Positions 27,510 through 39,289 of a stretch of 47,225 bases of DNA are shown here, piece by piece. The notes below the pieces were generated by a model. It saw only the letters and a program-made list of their open reading frames with translations, was not told the DNA's origin and ran no database searches. Origin of the DNA: an uncultured Ulvibacter sp. (GTDB lineage: Bacteria > Bacteroidota > Bacteroidia > Flavobacteriales > Flavobacteriaceae); contig CAJXZB010000025.1 in the NCBI GenBank assembly GCA_913063405.1, positions 1-47,225 of the forward strand. Direction: 5' to 3'. The position numbers and the translations under genes were made by a program. Position 1 is the stretch's first letter. Every line of letters starts with the position of its first letter.

Positions 27510-28367
27510 TTGAAAACCTCAGTATTAAAATTAAATTTTTCAAAAGCACTATCGAGTCTATATCCTTCGGAAGAGATTCAATCTTTTTTTTCAATTCTCT
27601 CTGAAAAGTACCTTGGACTCACTCGTTTAGAATTAGCATTGCAGGTAGACAAGGATATTTCCGAAGTGAATGTTAACAATTTTGAAACCGCAATTCTTCG
27701 TTTAAAGAAGTACGAACCCATTCAATATATTCTTGGCGAAACGGAATTTTATGGATTGTTATTTTTTGTAAATGAGCATACGCTTATTCCTCGCCCAGAA
27801 ACGGAAGAGTTGGTCGATTGGGTTTTGAAAGAGACTAAAACACAAGACACAAGACCTAGGTCTCTTTTGGATATTGGTACAGGATCGGGCTGTATAGCAG
27901 TTTCGTTAGCCAAAAACCTTCCGAATTGTAAAGTTTCAGCTGTAGATATTTCTGAAGGAGCATTGAAAGTGGCTGTACAGAATGCATTCGCTAACAGGGT
28001 GAAAGTATATTTTGAGAAATTGGATATTCTTGTTTCAAAAAGGCTTTCAGAGAGCTATGATATCATAATATCTAATCCACCATATGTCCGCGAACTTGAG
28101 AAGAAGCTGATGCACGCAAATGTTCTCACCCACGAGCCCAATTCAGCACTTTTCGTAAGTGACGAAAATCCGTTGGTATTTTATCGTAAAATTGTGCGAT
28201 TGGCAAAAAAATATTTAAATAATGGCGGACTGCTCTACTTCGAGATTAATGAGTACCTTAGTGAAGGCTTAGTTGCAATGCTTAAAGAAGAAGGCCTTAA
28301 AGGAATTGAAATTAAGAAAGATGTCTTCGGAAAGGATCGAATGATAAAATGCGTAAAGAATGAATAA
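27510..28367 (+). CDS. prmC: Peptide chain release factor N5-glutamine methyltransferase
   Basis: PrmC methylates the GGQ glutamine of RF1 and RF2. The 285-residue protein has an N-terminal helical domain (EKYLGLTRLELALQ), then the AdoMet domain with LLDIGTGSGCIAVSLA near residue 120 and the catalytic NPPY in IIISNPPYVRE. The best start is TTG, because it keeps the normal N-terminal domain length and no ATG is available before the conserved region. It overlaps the next gene by eight bases. Confidence 0.96.
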   Translation: MKTSVLKLNFSKALSSLYPSEEIQSFFSILSEKYLGLTRLELALQVDKDISEVNVNNFETAILRLKKYEPIQYILGETEFYGLLFFVNEHTLIPRPETEELVDWVLKETKTQDTRPRSLLDIGTGSGCIAVSLAKNLPNCKVSAVDISEGALKVAVQNAFANRVKVYFEKLDILVSKRLSESYDIIISNPPYVRELEKKLMHANVLTHEPNSALFVSDENPLVFYRKIVRLAKKYLNNGGLLYFEINEYLSEGLVAMLKEEGLKGIEIKKDVFGKDRMIKCVKNE

Positions 28368-28950
28368 TCTCCAAACAATATGTGTTTTCTGTGGAAGTAG
28401 TGACGGTAATGACCTAGCTATTACCGATGCCGCTGTTCGTTTAGGTAAGTTGTTTGCTAAAAATGAAATTACGCTGGTTTATGGCGCTGCAAAAATTGGA
28501 GTGATGGGAGCTATTGCGAAAACCATACTGGATGCAAAGGGTAAGGTTATTGGTATTATCCCAGAATTTCTAAAGAAAAAAGAAGTGGTGCATTTGGGGC
28601 TTACCAAATTGATTACTACTCGAAATATGCATGAACGAAAGTTGGAAATGCAAGGGCTAAGTGATGGTTTTATGGTGCTTCCAGGTGGCTTTGGAACACT
28701 TGAGGAATTCTTCGAGATTATTACTTGGTTACAATTGGGACTGCATGAAAAACCCATAGGCCTTCTCAACGTGAACGGTTTTTATGATGATCTGTTAAAG
28801 TTACTTGAAACTATGGTACGCAATGGGTTCTTAAAAATGGAAAATTATGAATTGCTACTTATAGATACTGATGCAAATAGGCTTCTTCAAAAAATGACCG
28901 ACTTTAAGGCGCCTCAAATTCCCAAATGGCTAACTTCGGAACGAACGTAA
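28360..28950 (+). CDS. LOG-family protein (TIGR00730, nucleotide phosphoribohydrolase)
   Basis: A 196-residue Rossmann-like protein of the LOG/YvdD family. It shows ICVFCGSSDGND at the N-terminus, LVYGAAKIGVMGAIA, the conserved HERK of MHERKLEMQGLSDG, and the diagnostic PGGFGTLEEFFE. Characterised members release ribose 5-phosphate from cytokinin or purine monophosphates; the substrate here is inferred from the family. Its start lies inside the prmC 3' end, so it is translationally coupled. Confidence 0.93.
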   Translation: MNNLQTICVFCGSSDGNDLAITDAAVRLGKLFAKNEITLVYGAAKIGVMGAIAKTILDAKGKVIGIIPEFLKKKEVVHLGLTKLITTRNMHERKLEMQGLSDGFMVLPGGFGTLEEFFEIITWLQLGLHEKPIGLLNVNGFYDDLLKLLETMVRNGFLKMENYELLLIDTDANRLLQKMTDFKAPQIPKWLTSERT

Positions 28951-29051
28951 TTGTCTAGTTATTAACTATTCTTTTCGTTTTTTCAACAATTTTTTGCTTC
29001 TCTAGTTATTAATGATACATTTAAGTTTATTAACCATTAATTTATAGATAT

Positions 29052-29753
29052 ATGAGTGCTACAAAAAAGTATTTGGCAGAAGGTCTAGGAACCTTCGCAT
29101 TAGTATTGTTTGGTTGCGGTGCAGCCACCATTGCTGGTATTTCTGGAGTTGGTCCAGCGGGTATCGGTCTCTTAGGAATTTCACTAGCCTTTGGTTTAGC
29201 TGTTGTTGTTATGGCCTACACAATTGGTCCTGTTTCTGGCTGTCATATTAATCCTGCTATTTCCATTGCAATGATGGTTGCAGGTAAGTTATCTGGAAAA
29301 GATACCATAGGGTATGTTATTGCTCAATGCCTTGGTGCTGTCATAGGAGCTGGAGCATTATACCTTATCGCTTCAGGAGGGGCAGGATTTTCAATGGGAG
29401 AATGGGCTTTAGGTAGTAATGGTTGGGGCGATGGATATTTAGGGGGCTATGATATGAAATCTGCCTTTATTGCAGAGTTTGTGTTTACCTTTTTATTCTT
29501 AATGGTAATCTTTGGCACTACGGCCAAAAATGCATCTCCTGCTATGGCAGGTTTGGCTATAGGTCTGTCATTGGCACTTATTCATTTGGTAGTAATTCCA
29601 ATCACTGGTACTTCTGTGAATCCAGCACGGAGTTTAGGACCGGCCTTATTTGCTGGTGGAATGGCCTTACAGCAACTCTGGTTGTTTATTGTAGCTCCTA
29701 TTGCAGGTGGATTGCTCGCCGCGCTAGTTAGAAAGGTATTTATCGACGACTAA
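29052..29753 (+). CDS. Aquaporin (MIP family channel)
   Basis: A 233-residue membrane channel with six hydrophobic helices and both pore motifs, NPA in SGCHINPAISIA and NPAR in TSVNPARSLGP. It starts MSATKKYLAEGLGTFALVLFG. The length and second motif fit the AqpZ-like water-channel branch rather than the longer glycerol facilitators. A loop of about 25 residues rich in Gly and Trp (GWGDGYLGGYD) between helices 3 and 4 is common in marine Bacteroidota members. Single-gene unit with a terminator. Confidence 0.95.
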   Translation: MSATKKYLAEGLGTFALVLFGCGAATIAGISGVGPAGIGLLGISLAFGLAVVVMAYTIGPVSGCHINPAISIAMMVAGKLSGKDTIGYVIAQCLGAVIGAGALYLIASGGAGFSMGEWALGSNGWGDGYLGGYDMKSAFIAEFVFTFLFLMVIFGTTAKNASPAMAGLAIGLSLALIHLVVIPITGTSVNPARSLGPALFAGGMALQQLWLFIVAPIAGGLLAALVRKVFIDD

Positions 29754-29771
29754 ATTGACTTAAATAGTACG

Positions 29772-29804
29772 GAAAAACCTTCGTCACTCGAAGGTTTTTC
29801 TATT
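29772..29804 (+). terminator. Aquaporin gene terminator
   Basis: A 12-bp perfect stem (gaaaaaccttcg / cgaaggtttttc) with a 5-base loop, 18 bases after the aquaporin stop. The Ts are inside the 3' arm. Confidence 0.75.
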
Positions 29805-29878
29805 CCCAAAACTTACGTTTTCATCGTAAATTACCAGTCAATTGATAACCAAAAATTAACAACCAAACTTTTTAAATT

Positions 29879-32800
29879 ATGATTAGAAAATAATTAATTC
29901 TAAGTCTTGTAGCAATGGTATTTTCATTTACCATAAACGCTCAAAGAAATGTAGAAGAGAAGGCCAATTATGTTGGTAAAGTTTCTTCTGTAGAGTATGT
30001 CTCTTCACATGTTGTCGAGACCAAATGATCTGGTTAGTCCAGACAACACCCCTCGGGAGGCCAAAGATAAAAGATCTTTTGCCTATGAAAAGACAATTGG
30101 TCAAGATCCTCAAAAGGAGAATGACTATTTTGTGAAAAATAGGCGCGAATTGGAGCAAAGTGTGCAGAGAGCACCGGCAAGTTTAGTGTTTGACACCTAT
30201 TTTTCTAATTCTCAACCTACAGACCTATCCTTAGCCGTTGGTCTAAATCACGTGATGGTTGTCTTTAATACTGGATTTATGATTTATGATAAATCGGGTA
30301 ACCAATTACTTGGTCAAACATCGCCTAATCCTGCTATTTTCCGTCGGGTTGTTGTTGTGACCTAACCGCATCTTACGATAATGCTGCAGATAGATGGGGT
30401 GCTTACCTTTCTTGGAAGTGGAGCTCAAATAGCTGTCTCTGATGGGCCTAACCCATTAACAGCAGGTTGGTTCATTTATAATATTTCGGCGATTAATGAT
30501 TACCAGAAGCTGTCAATCTGGAGTGATGGGTATTATATTACAGATAACACAAGTGGTTCAAATAAAGTATGGGCCTTGGAAAGAGATGCTATGCTGGCTG
30601 GAGACTCTGGTGCTCAAATTTTAGGATTTAACCTTCCATGAATTGTAACCTGCGGGTTTTTTAGCCCGCAGGTATTGAACTAACCGATAATAATTTACCT
30701 GCAACCGGAGGTGCTACAGTCGTCTATATGCAAGATGATGCTTGGTCTGGTGTATCTAGTGATCATATAAAATTATGGACAATAGATGTGGATTGGGTAA
30801 ATAGTGGTAATTCTACAGTCTCCGCTTCAACACAGATTTCAGTAACTCCTTTTATAGGTGTTTTTGACGGTGGGAGTTTTTCAAACCTAACTCAGCCAGG
30901 AGGTGGTTCAGCAATTGATGCCTTACAAGCCACGATTATGAATCAAGCCCAGTTTAGAAAATTTGGATCACATAACTCTGCCCTTTTTAATTTTGTTGTA
31001 GACACAGATGTCGGTTCAGGAGAACTAGTTGGGGTTCGTTGGATTGAGTTTCGTCAAGGTGGTGACAATCAGCCGCGGTCGCTGTTCCAGGAAGGGACTT
31101 ATACCGCCCCAGACGGCAAACATGCTTGGAATGCTAGTTTAGCGATGGATGGTCAAGGGAATATAGGTATGGGTTATTCATCTATGTCCGGTCCTACCAC
31201 TTCGTCAACTATTAGGGTAAGTTCTTAATTTCACTGGAAGAACAAGCTCAGACCCAGCAGGTGTAATGTCTTCAGCAGAAGAACTGATTGCAAACGGTAA
31301 CGCAAATTTTTCTGGTACAAGATACGGAGATTATAGTAAAATTGATGTAGACCCTTCGGATGATTCATCATTTTGGTTTATTACTGAATATATGAATAGT
31401 GGTAGAAAAGGTGTAATTGGGAAGTTTCAGATTCAAGCCGCAGTACCAGATACCGAAGCGCCTACAGATCCATCAAACTTAGTTGCTAGTAACATATCAG
31501 GAAGTGGTGCCACTCTTAACTGGACGGCTTCCACAGATAATGTTGGTATTGCGCAATACAATATTTCTATAGACGGAAATGTAGTTGGTACATCTGCAAC
31601 AAATTCGTTTAACGTCACCGGGTTATCTCCGTTAACTACTTATTTAGCTTCTGTGACTGCGCAGGATGCGGCTGGTAATGTTTCAGGGATATGATACTTC
31701 GTTTACAACGACAAGTGCGACCATCACTTACTGTGCTTCAGCTAGTAGCAACGTTGAACGACAAATATATAAGTAATGTTCAGTTGAATACAATTAATAA
31801 CGGCTCAGGAGCTCAGTTTTATACAGACTTTACATCAATTTCAACCAACCTTAGTGAAGGTCAAAACTATACAGTTACTGTTACACCAACTTGGACTGGT
31901 ACAATTTATTCTGAAAGCTATGCCGTTTGGATAGATTATAACCATGATGGTGATTTCGACGATGCTGAAGAGTTAGTGTAGTCCGCAGCTGCCAATACGA
32001 ATACTCCAAATAGTAGCTCTTTTACGGTTCCCACTGGAACCTCTCTTGAGTCAACAAGAATGAGGGTGTCTATGAAGTATAACGGAATTCCAACTTCTTG
32101 TGAAACGTTCACTTATGGAGAGGTTGAGGATTATACCGTGAATCTTGAAGCCGGTGGAGGCGGGGATACCCAAGCTCCAACAGCTCCAACTAGTTTAGCG
32201 GCATCTAATATTACAAATACTATTGTAGATCTTTCTTGGGCTGCTTCCACGGATAATGTGGGAGTTACTGGTTATGAGATTTTCCAAAATAGCTCTAGTA
32301 TTGGAACCACTTCAGGAACGTCAAATGTAGTTACTGGCTTAACGGCAAATACTTCTTATTCTTTCTATGTACAGGCCTTTGATGCTGCTGGAAATGACTC
32401 TGGCGCAAGTAATACTGTAAATGTTACAACTACTGGAGGCGGTAGTGGACCAGGAGAAATAGCTGGATATTATTTCGAAAAAAGATTCGATGGATGGAGT
32501 GATGGCAGAGGCGATTGCGCACGTACGTTCTCTACATCACGATCTTATGAAGGGGATTACTCAATAAGACTTAGAGATAACTCTAATTCTTCAAATACTG
32601 TTTCACCTGTCTTAGACCTTAGTGGAAATACTCAAATAACGTTTGAGTTTCATAGCTATGCCCATAGCATGGAAGATGGGGAAGATTTCTTTATAGAATT
32701 CTACAATGGATCATCTTATCAAGTGATAGGAAACTATGCTCGGGGAACTGATTTTAATAATAAGGAGTTCTTTACAGACACTATTGTTTTAGATTCTGGT

Positions 32801-33211
32801 AGTTATAGTTTTAATGCGAATAATAGATTTAGAATACGTTGTGATGCCAGTGGTAATAATGATAGGATGTATTTCGATCAAATAATAGTTAGTGGTGATA
32901 ATGTTTCATCTGTTGCCGCACCTAATGCTTCGGCAGTAGCGTAGATGGAGGTTTTAAAATCGTTTGCTAGAACAACAAATGATAATATTAAACTATATCC
33001 AAACTCAGCAAACTCTATGCTGAACATAGAAATTTTGGAAGGTAGCTATGATGAGATCACGATCTTCTCAACTTCAGGTAAGTTAATTTATGAAGGTGAG
33101 TCGGATGTTAATAAATTGAGCGTTGATGTTTCTGATCTTGCTTCAGGGATGTATTTCGTTCGATTTGTTTCTAATGGAAAAGCGGTAACAAAACGTTTTA
33201 TAAAAGAATAA
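29879..33211 (+). pseudogene. Broken giant T9SS-exported protein (propeller-like, FN3, GEVED, sorting domain)
   Basis: The ATG gives MIRK and then a TAA at codon 5. Beyond it the frame continues as a signal peptide (LILSLVAMVFSFTINAQ). Read through the lesions, the product would be about 1,100 residues: a propeller-like N-terminal part (TDLSLAVGLNHVMVVFNTGF, ASYDNAADRW, VYMQDDAWSGVSSDHIKLWT), an FN3 domain (APTDPSNLVASNISGSGATL), a GEVED domain (YAVWIDYNHDGDFDDAEE), a second FN3 (APTSLAASNITNTIVDLSWA), a beta-sandwich (GEIAGYYFEKRFDGW) and a T9SS tail (LYPNSANSMLNIE, ending VTKRFIKE). I count in-frame stops at 29891, 31979 and 32942, and frame changes near 30000, 30338, 30396, 30640, 31220, 31687 and 31770. 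The stop at 31979 replaces the Trp expected in the GEVED domain. Clearly non-functional as one protein. Confidence 0.9.
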
Positions 33212-33228
33212 AAACAAACAACGCTTCT

Positions 33229-33261
33229 AAAAAGCCATTCGTTAATTCGGATGGCTTTTTT
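33229..33261 (+). terminator. Terminator of the broken T9SS gene
   Basis: A 10-bp perfect stem (aaaaagccat / atggcttttt) followed by T, 18 bases after the last reading frame. It is still intact although the gene is not. Confidence 0.8.
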
Positions 33262-33277
33262 GTTTATAATTATTTAA

Positions 33278-35326
<2,049 letters not shown>

Positions 35327-35354
35327 TCTGGCTCAAAAATTTTCAGTAAAAATG

Positions 35355-35362
35355 TACTTTTG
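35355..35362 (+). promoter_or_regulatory. -7 box of the DUF6913-dapA operon
   Basis: TACTTTTG fits TAnnTTTG, 32 bases before the ATG of the DUF6913-like gene. Confidence 0.55.
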
Positions 35363-35394
35363 TCAAGCTCTATATAGCGAATAGCACATTACTA

Positions 35395-35910
35395 ATGTTT
35401 AAAAAGTTAAAGCGAAAATCTATCCAAAAGCAAACCGATAAAAATCTGAAAGACAGAGATTTATCCAATGTTAATGCGTCAGCTAAGTCCTTAGGGTTTT
35501 TGGTTGATGAGACATCGTTTCGGGATTTTGATAAATTGTATTCCTTTTCTAGTTTTTTAGGGTTTCAACCAAAGGATGTCAAAGTGTTTTCTTTTATTGA
35601 GTTTAAGAAAAAAGCACCTTCTTTACGTCAAGATCAAATTAGCAATAAGGAGTTTTCTTGGGATGGAACTATAAGTAATCTCAATGCTAAAGAGTTTTTA
35701 AATCGTCCATTTGATGTTCTAGTTGGATATTACAGTGGATATCATGAGTTTTTGGATTTAATGGTTTCCAAAAGTAAAGCAAAGTTTAAGGTGGGAGTTA
35801 CAGGAGCAGATGATCGCTTGTTCGATTTATTAATAACAATAGACATAAACGAAACTGAAGCTTTTAAAACTGAATTAAAAAAATACTTAACTGTTTTAAA
35901 TAAATTATAA
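35395..35910 (+). CDS. Conserved flavobacterial protein (DUF6913-like)
   Basis: A 171-residue soluble protein, basic at the N-terminus ([20 protein letters not shown]), with no signal or membrane segment. It resembles the DUF6913 proteins that I recall between ligA and dapA in Flavobacteriaceae. Its stop overlaps the dapA start (TAATG), so the two are co-translated. The conserved block [22 protein letters not shown] may form an alpha/beta core. The function is unknown. Confidence 0.75.
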   Translation: MFKKLKRKSIQKQTDKNLKDRDLSNVNASAKSLGFLVDETSFRDFDKLYSFSSFLGFQPKDVKVFSFIEFKKKAPSLRQDQISNKEFSWDGTISNLNAKEFLNRPFDVLVGYYSGYHEFLDLMVSKSKAKFKVGVTGADDRLFDLLITIDINETEAFKTELKKYLTVLNKL

Positions 35911-36785
35911 TGCAAGAAATAATAGGCACTGGAGTCGCATTAATTACGCCGTTTAGCGAAGATTTTTCGGTAGATGTTGAAGGGTTAAAAAACGTAGTGA
36001 ACTTTAACATTGATAATGGAATTGACTACTTAGTGGTTTTGGGAACAACTGCAGAAAGTGCTACTTTGTCAAAGGAAGAAAAACAGCTGGTAATTGATAC
36101 AATTGTTGAAACCAATAACGCCCGTCTGCCCTTGGTGTTAGGTATTGGTGGAAATGATACCGCAGCTGTAATCGCTGAGGTACAAACCAGAGACCTTTCT
36201 AGTTTCGCAGCTATTTTATCTGTATCTCCATTTTATAATAAACCCACCCAAGAAGGCATCTATATGCATTTTGTTGCTATAGCGAAAAGTACTACAAAAC
36301 CAATAATTTTATACAACGTACCAGGAAGAACAGCTTCCAATATGCTGCCAGAAACCGTAATTAGATTGGCTCAAGATTTTAAGAATATTGTTGCCGTTAA
36401 AGAAGCGGCCGGAGATTTGGCTCAAGCAATGAACTTAATTTCGGCTAGCCCAAAGGATTTTTTAGTGATTTCTGGAGATGATATGATCGCATTGCCAATG
36501 GTCTTAGCCGGTGGGGCTGGTGTTATTTCGGTAATTGGAGGAGGTTTTCCGAAGGAATTTTCAGAAATGATTCGTCTCGGACTTAATAAAAAAGTAGACA
36601 GGGCCTATGAACTTCATTATAAATTTTTTCCTGTGATAGATTATATTTTTGAAGAAGGAAACCCAGCTGGTATTAAAGCGGTATTTAATAAATTAGGTGT
36701 TTGCAAGGATATTGTGCGTCTTCCGTTAGTGAGGGTTAGTACTGATTTAAAATCTCGAATTGATCGTTTTGTTGGGCAGTTTTAG
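35910..36785 (+). CDS. dapA: 4-hydroxy-tetrahydrodipicolinate synthase
   Basis: DapA condenses pyruvate with aspartate semialdehyde, the first committed step to lysine and diaminopimelate. The 291-residue TIM barrel has the substrate loop [11 protein letters not shown], the catalytic Tyr in [14 protein letters not shown] and the Schiff-base Lys in [14 protein letters not shown] near residue 163. Length and motifs are normal. It is translationally coupled to the DUF6913-like gene upstream. The product feeds dapF, encoded elsewhere in the window. Confidence 0.98.
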   Translation: MQEIIGTGVALITPFSEDFSVDVEGLKNVVNFNIDNGIDYLVVLGTTAESATLSKEEKQLVIDTIVETNNARLPLVLGIGGNDTAAVIAEVQTRDLSSFAAILSVSPFYNKPTQEGIYMHFVAIAKSTTKPIILYNVPGRTASNMLPETVIRLAQDFKNIVAVKEAAGDLAQAMNLISASPKDFLVISGDDMIALPMVLAGGAGVISVIGGGFPKEFSEMIRLGLNKKVDRAYELHYKFFPVIDYIFEEGNPAGIKAVFNKLGVCKDIVRLPLVRVSTDLKSRIDRFVGQF

Positions 36786-36873
36786 AATCATTTGAATATA
36801 GACAGCGTTAAATTTTTCAAAACATCAATAGAATTCAGTTTTCAATGCCATAATTTAGTCGCCTAATAAGTTT

Positions 36874-36902
36874 TTGTAATCAGGTAGAATTCACTACTTT
36901 TG
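36874..36902 (+). promoter_or_regulatory. bamD-rpoZ-coaBC promoter
   Basis: TTG, an 18-base spacer and TACTTTTG reproduce the full Bacteroidota promoter, 19 bases upstream of the bamD ATG. This is the best-formed promoter in the window. Confidence 0.7.
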
Positions 36903-36921
36903 CACGACGTTTTTTAAAACT

Positions 36922-37728
36922 ATGAGATTAAGCATTTTACTTGTATTCAGTTTTACAATTTTTTTCACTTCCTGTAGCCCATTTCAAAGGGTTTATAAAG
37001 GGGATGATGTAGGAGCAAAGTTTGAATTTGCAGATTCTCTTTATCAAATTGGAAAGTATAAAAAGGGACTTAAGCTCATGGAGCAAATTGTTCCCGCTTA
37101 TAGAGGGAAGCCACAGGCTGAAAGGCTAATGTTTATTTATGCCAATACGTTCTACAATATGGAGGATTTTTATTTGGCTGGATATCAATTCGAGCGATTT
37201 GAAACTTCGTATCCATCGAGTGACAGTGTTGAGATTGCAGCTTATAAATCGGCAAAAAGTTATGCCCAGTTATCGCCTCGATATTCATTGGACCAGGAGG
37301 ATACCCATAAGGCACTTGAAAAACTGCAAGCCTATATCAATAAATACCCGAAAACTGAATATAGAACAGAGGCAAATGAATTGGTGGCCGAATTAAGAAA
37401 CAAATTGGAAGAAAAAGACATAAAGGTTGCGAAGCAATATTTAAAAATCTCTGATTTTAAACCGGCAATTGCCGCTTTCGATAATTTTATTTCAGATCAT
37501 CCAGGGTCTAAGTATAGAAAGGATGCTTTCTTTGGAAGGTTTCAAGCGGCGTACGAATTAGCACTTAATAGTGTTCCTCAGAAGCAACAATCAAGATTAG
37601 TGTCTGCAAAAACGTATTATGATAGTTTTGTAAAATATTATAAGGACGAAGCCAATTTAATGGAGGATGCAGATGACATTCTGAAGGATATTAACAAGCT
37701 GCTCAATATAGAAAAACCTACAAGTTAA
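36922..37728 (+). CDS. bamD: Outer-membrane protein assembly factor BamD
   Basis: A 268-residue lipoprotein with signal SILLVFSFTIFFTS and acylated Cys in SCSPFQRVYKG. It is built of TPR-like helices, e.g. FADSLYQIGKYKKGLKLMEQ, ANTFYNMEDFYLAGYQFERF and YPSSDSVEIAAYKSAKSY. BamD works with BamA to insert beta-barrels such as the TonB-dependent receptor in this window. It is the first gene of the conserved bamD-rpoZ-coaBC-porD-recN set. Confidence 0.95.
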   Translation: MRLSILLVFSFTIFFTSCSPFQRVYKGDDVGAKFEFADSLYQIGKYKKGLKLMEQIVPAYRGKPQAERLMFIYANTFYNMEDFYLAGYQFERFETSYPSSDSVEIAAYKSAKSYAQLSPRYSLDQEDTHKALEKLQAYINKYPKTEYRTEANELVAELRNKLEEKDIKVAKQYLKISDFKPAIAAFDNFISDHPGSKYRKDAFFGRFQAAYELALNSVPQKQQSRLVSAKTYYDSFVKYYKDEANLMEDADDILKDINKLLNIEKPTS

Positions 37729-37739
37729 CATTAGAAACT

Positions 37740-38075
37740 ATGACAGATATCAAAAATTCTAAAGCACCTATCAATACAACTACTATTGATAAAAATATAG
37801 TGGATGAGCCGACTAATAATATTTACGAGGCTATTTCTATTATATCGAAAAGAGCAAATCAAATCAACGGTGATATCAAAAAGGAATTGCTTGAGAAATT
37901 GGATGAATTCGCTACTTATAATGATAGCTTAGAAGAGATTTTTGAGAACAAAGAGCAAATTGAAGTTTCTAAATTCTATGAAAAACTTCCTAAGCCACAT
38001 TCTTTAGCTGTTCAAGAGTGGATTGAAAACAAAATCTACTACCGTAATACTCAGGACGAAGAAATCGAAAAATAG
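37740..38075 (+). CDS. rpoZ: RNA polymerase omega subunit (Bacteroidota type)
   Basis: A 111-residue protein with the Bacteroidota omega pattern: NNIYEAISIISKRANQINGDIKKELL, then an acidic helix and the C-terminal EWIENKIYYR. It is longer than proteobacterial omega (~90) and only weakly similar to it. It stabilises the beta' subunit. It follows bamD by 11 bases and precedes coaBC by two. Confidence 0.93.
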   Translation: MTDIKNSKAPINTTTIDKNIVDEPTNNIYEAISIISKRANQINGDIKKELLEKLDEFATYNDSLEEIFENKEQIEVSKFYEKLPKPHSLAVQEWIENKIYYRNTQDEEIEK

Positions 38076-38077
38076 AA

Positions 38078-39289
38078 ATGTATGTACTAAGCGGAAAGAA
38101 TATAGTGCTGGGCGTAACTGCCGGTATTGCCGCTTATAAGTCAGCTTTCTTAGTTCGATTATTGGTTAAAAGTGGTGCCAATGTTAAGGTTGTAATGACC
38201 CCTTCTGCTAAAGAATTTGTAACACCATTAACACTTTCTACTTTATCTAAGAATGAAGTTTTTTCCTCTTTTACCAATGAGGAGGACGAAAATGCCCAAT
38301 GGAATAACCATGTCGAGTTAGCCCTTTGGGCAAATTTATTTATAGTCGCGCCTGCCACTGCAAATACATTGTCTAAAATGGCTGCCGGGACTTGTGATAA
38401 TCTACTTTTGGCTGTATATCTTTCTGCCAAATGCCAAGTTTATTATGCTCCGGCGATGGATTTGGATATGTACAAACACCCTAGTACGAAAGAGACTTTT
38501 AAAAAATTGGAATCTTTTGGGAATATTCAAATTCCGGCAGCACACGGAGAATTGGCAAGTGGCCTGGTGGGACAAGGTAGAATGGCCGAGCCCGAAGAGA
38601 TTATATCTTTTTTAGAAAAAAACCTTCTGAAAAAGTTACCACTGCGCGGAAAGAGATTCTTAGTAACTGCTGGTCCAACTTACGAAGCTATTGACCCTGT
38701 GCGCTTTATTGGAAATCATTCCAGCGGAAAAATGGGTTTTGCAATTGCTGAAGCGGCTGCGGATTTAGGCGCTGAAGTAACACTTATTTCTGGCCCAGTG
38801 AGTTTGTCAGTGGAACATTCTATGGTTGAGTTAATTTCGGTAACCTCGGCAAAGGAAATGTATGAAGCGACGCATCATCGTTTTGATGATTGTGATGTAG
38901 CAATTTTGAGCGCGGCTGTGGCTGATTATCGACCTGCAGAAATTTCTTCAGAAAAAATTAAAAAGAAGGAGGGGACTTTAGTATTGAACCTTGAGAAAAC
39001 ACAGGATATTTTGGCTTCGCTGGGAGAAGCAAAGAAAGGACAACTGTTAGTTGGTTTTGCACTTGAAACCCAGAATGAGCTTGATAATGCAAAAACAAAA
39101 CTCAAAAAAAAGAATTTAGATTTAATTGTGTTAAATTCGCTTAGAGATAAGGGCGCTGGTTTTAAGACTGACACCAATAAGGTAACTTTGATTACAAAAG
39201 ACAATAAAGTGATTCCTTTTCCAGTTAAAACCAAGAAGGAAGTTGCAACCGATATTTTAAAACAAATTTTAGATCAAATCCATGCGTAG
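38078..39289 (+). CDS. coaBC: Bifunctional phosphopantothenoylcysteine decarboxylase/synthetase
   Basis: A 403-residue flavoprotein for two steps of coenzyme A synthesis. The N-terminal CoaC part has GVTAGIAAYKSAFLVR, the active-site His of NHVELALWANLFIVAPATA and the PAMDLDMYKHP (PXMNxxMW-type) motif. The C-terminal CoaB part starts at TAGPTYEAIDPVRFIGNHSS and includes the SAAVADYRP and KIKK segments. It overlaps porD by eight bases. Confidence 0.97.
   Translation: MYVLSGKNIVLGVTAGIAAYKSAFLVRLLVKSGANVKVVMTPSAKEFVTPLTLSTLSKNEVFSSFTNEEDENAQWNNHVELALWANLFIVAPATANTLSKMAAGTCDNLLLAVYLSAKCQVYYAPAMDLDMYKHPSTKETFKKLESFGNIQIPAAHGELASGLVGQGRMAEPEEIISFLEKNLLKKLPLRGKRFLVTAGPTYEAIDPVRFIGNHSSGKMGFAIAEAAADLGAEVTLISGPVSLSVEHSMVELISVTSAKEMYEATHHRFDDCDVAILSAAVADYRPAEISSEKIKKKEGTLVLNLEKTQDILASLGEAKKGQLLVGFALETQNELDNAKTKLKKKNLDLIVLNSLRDKGAGFKTDTNKVTLITKDNKVIPFPVKTKKEVATDILKQILDQIHA

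Noticed and set aside
30648..30673. Perfect 9-bp hairpin (acctgcggg / cccgcaggt) inside the broken T9SS gene, at first taken for an inserted mobile hairpin
   Set aside because: Read in one frame it encodes GFFSPQVLN, which fits the expected protein at this point, so it is probably original coding sequence and not an insertion.
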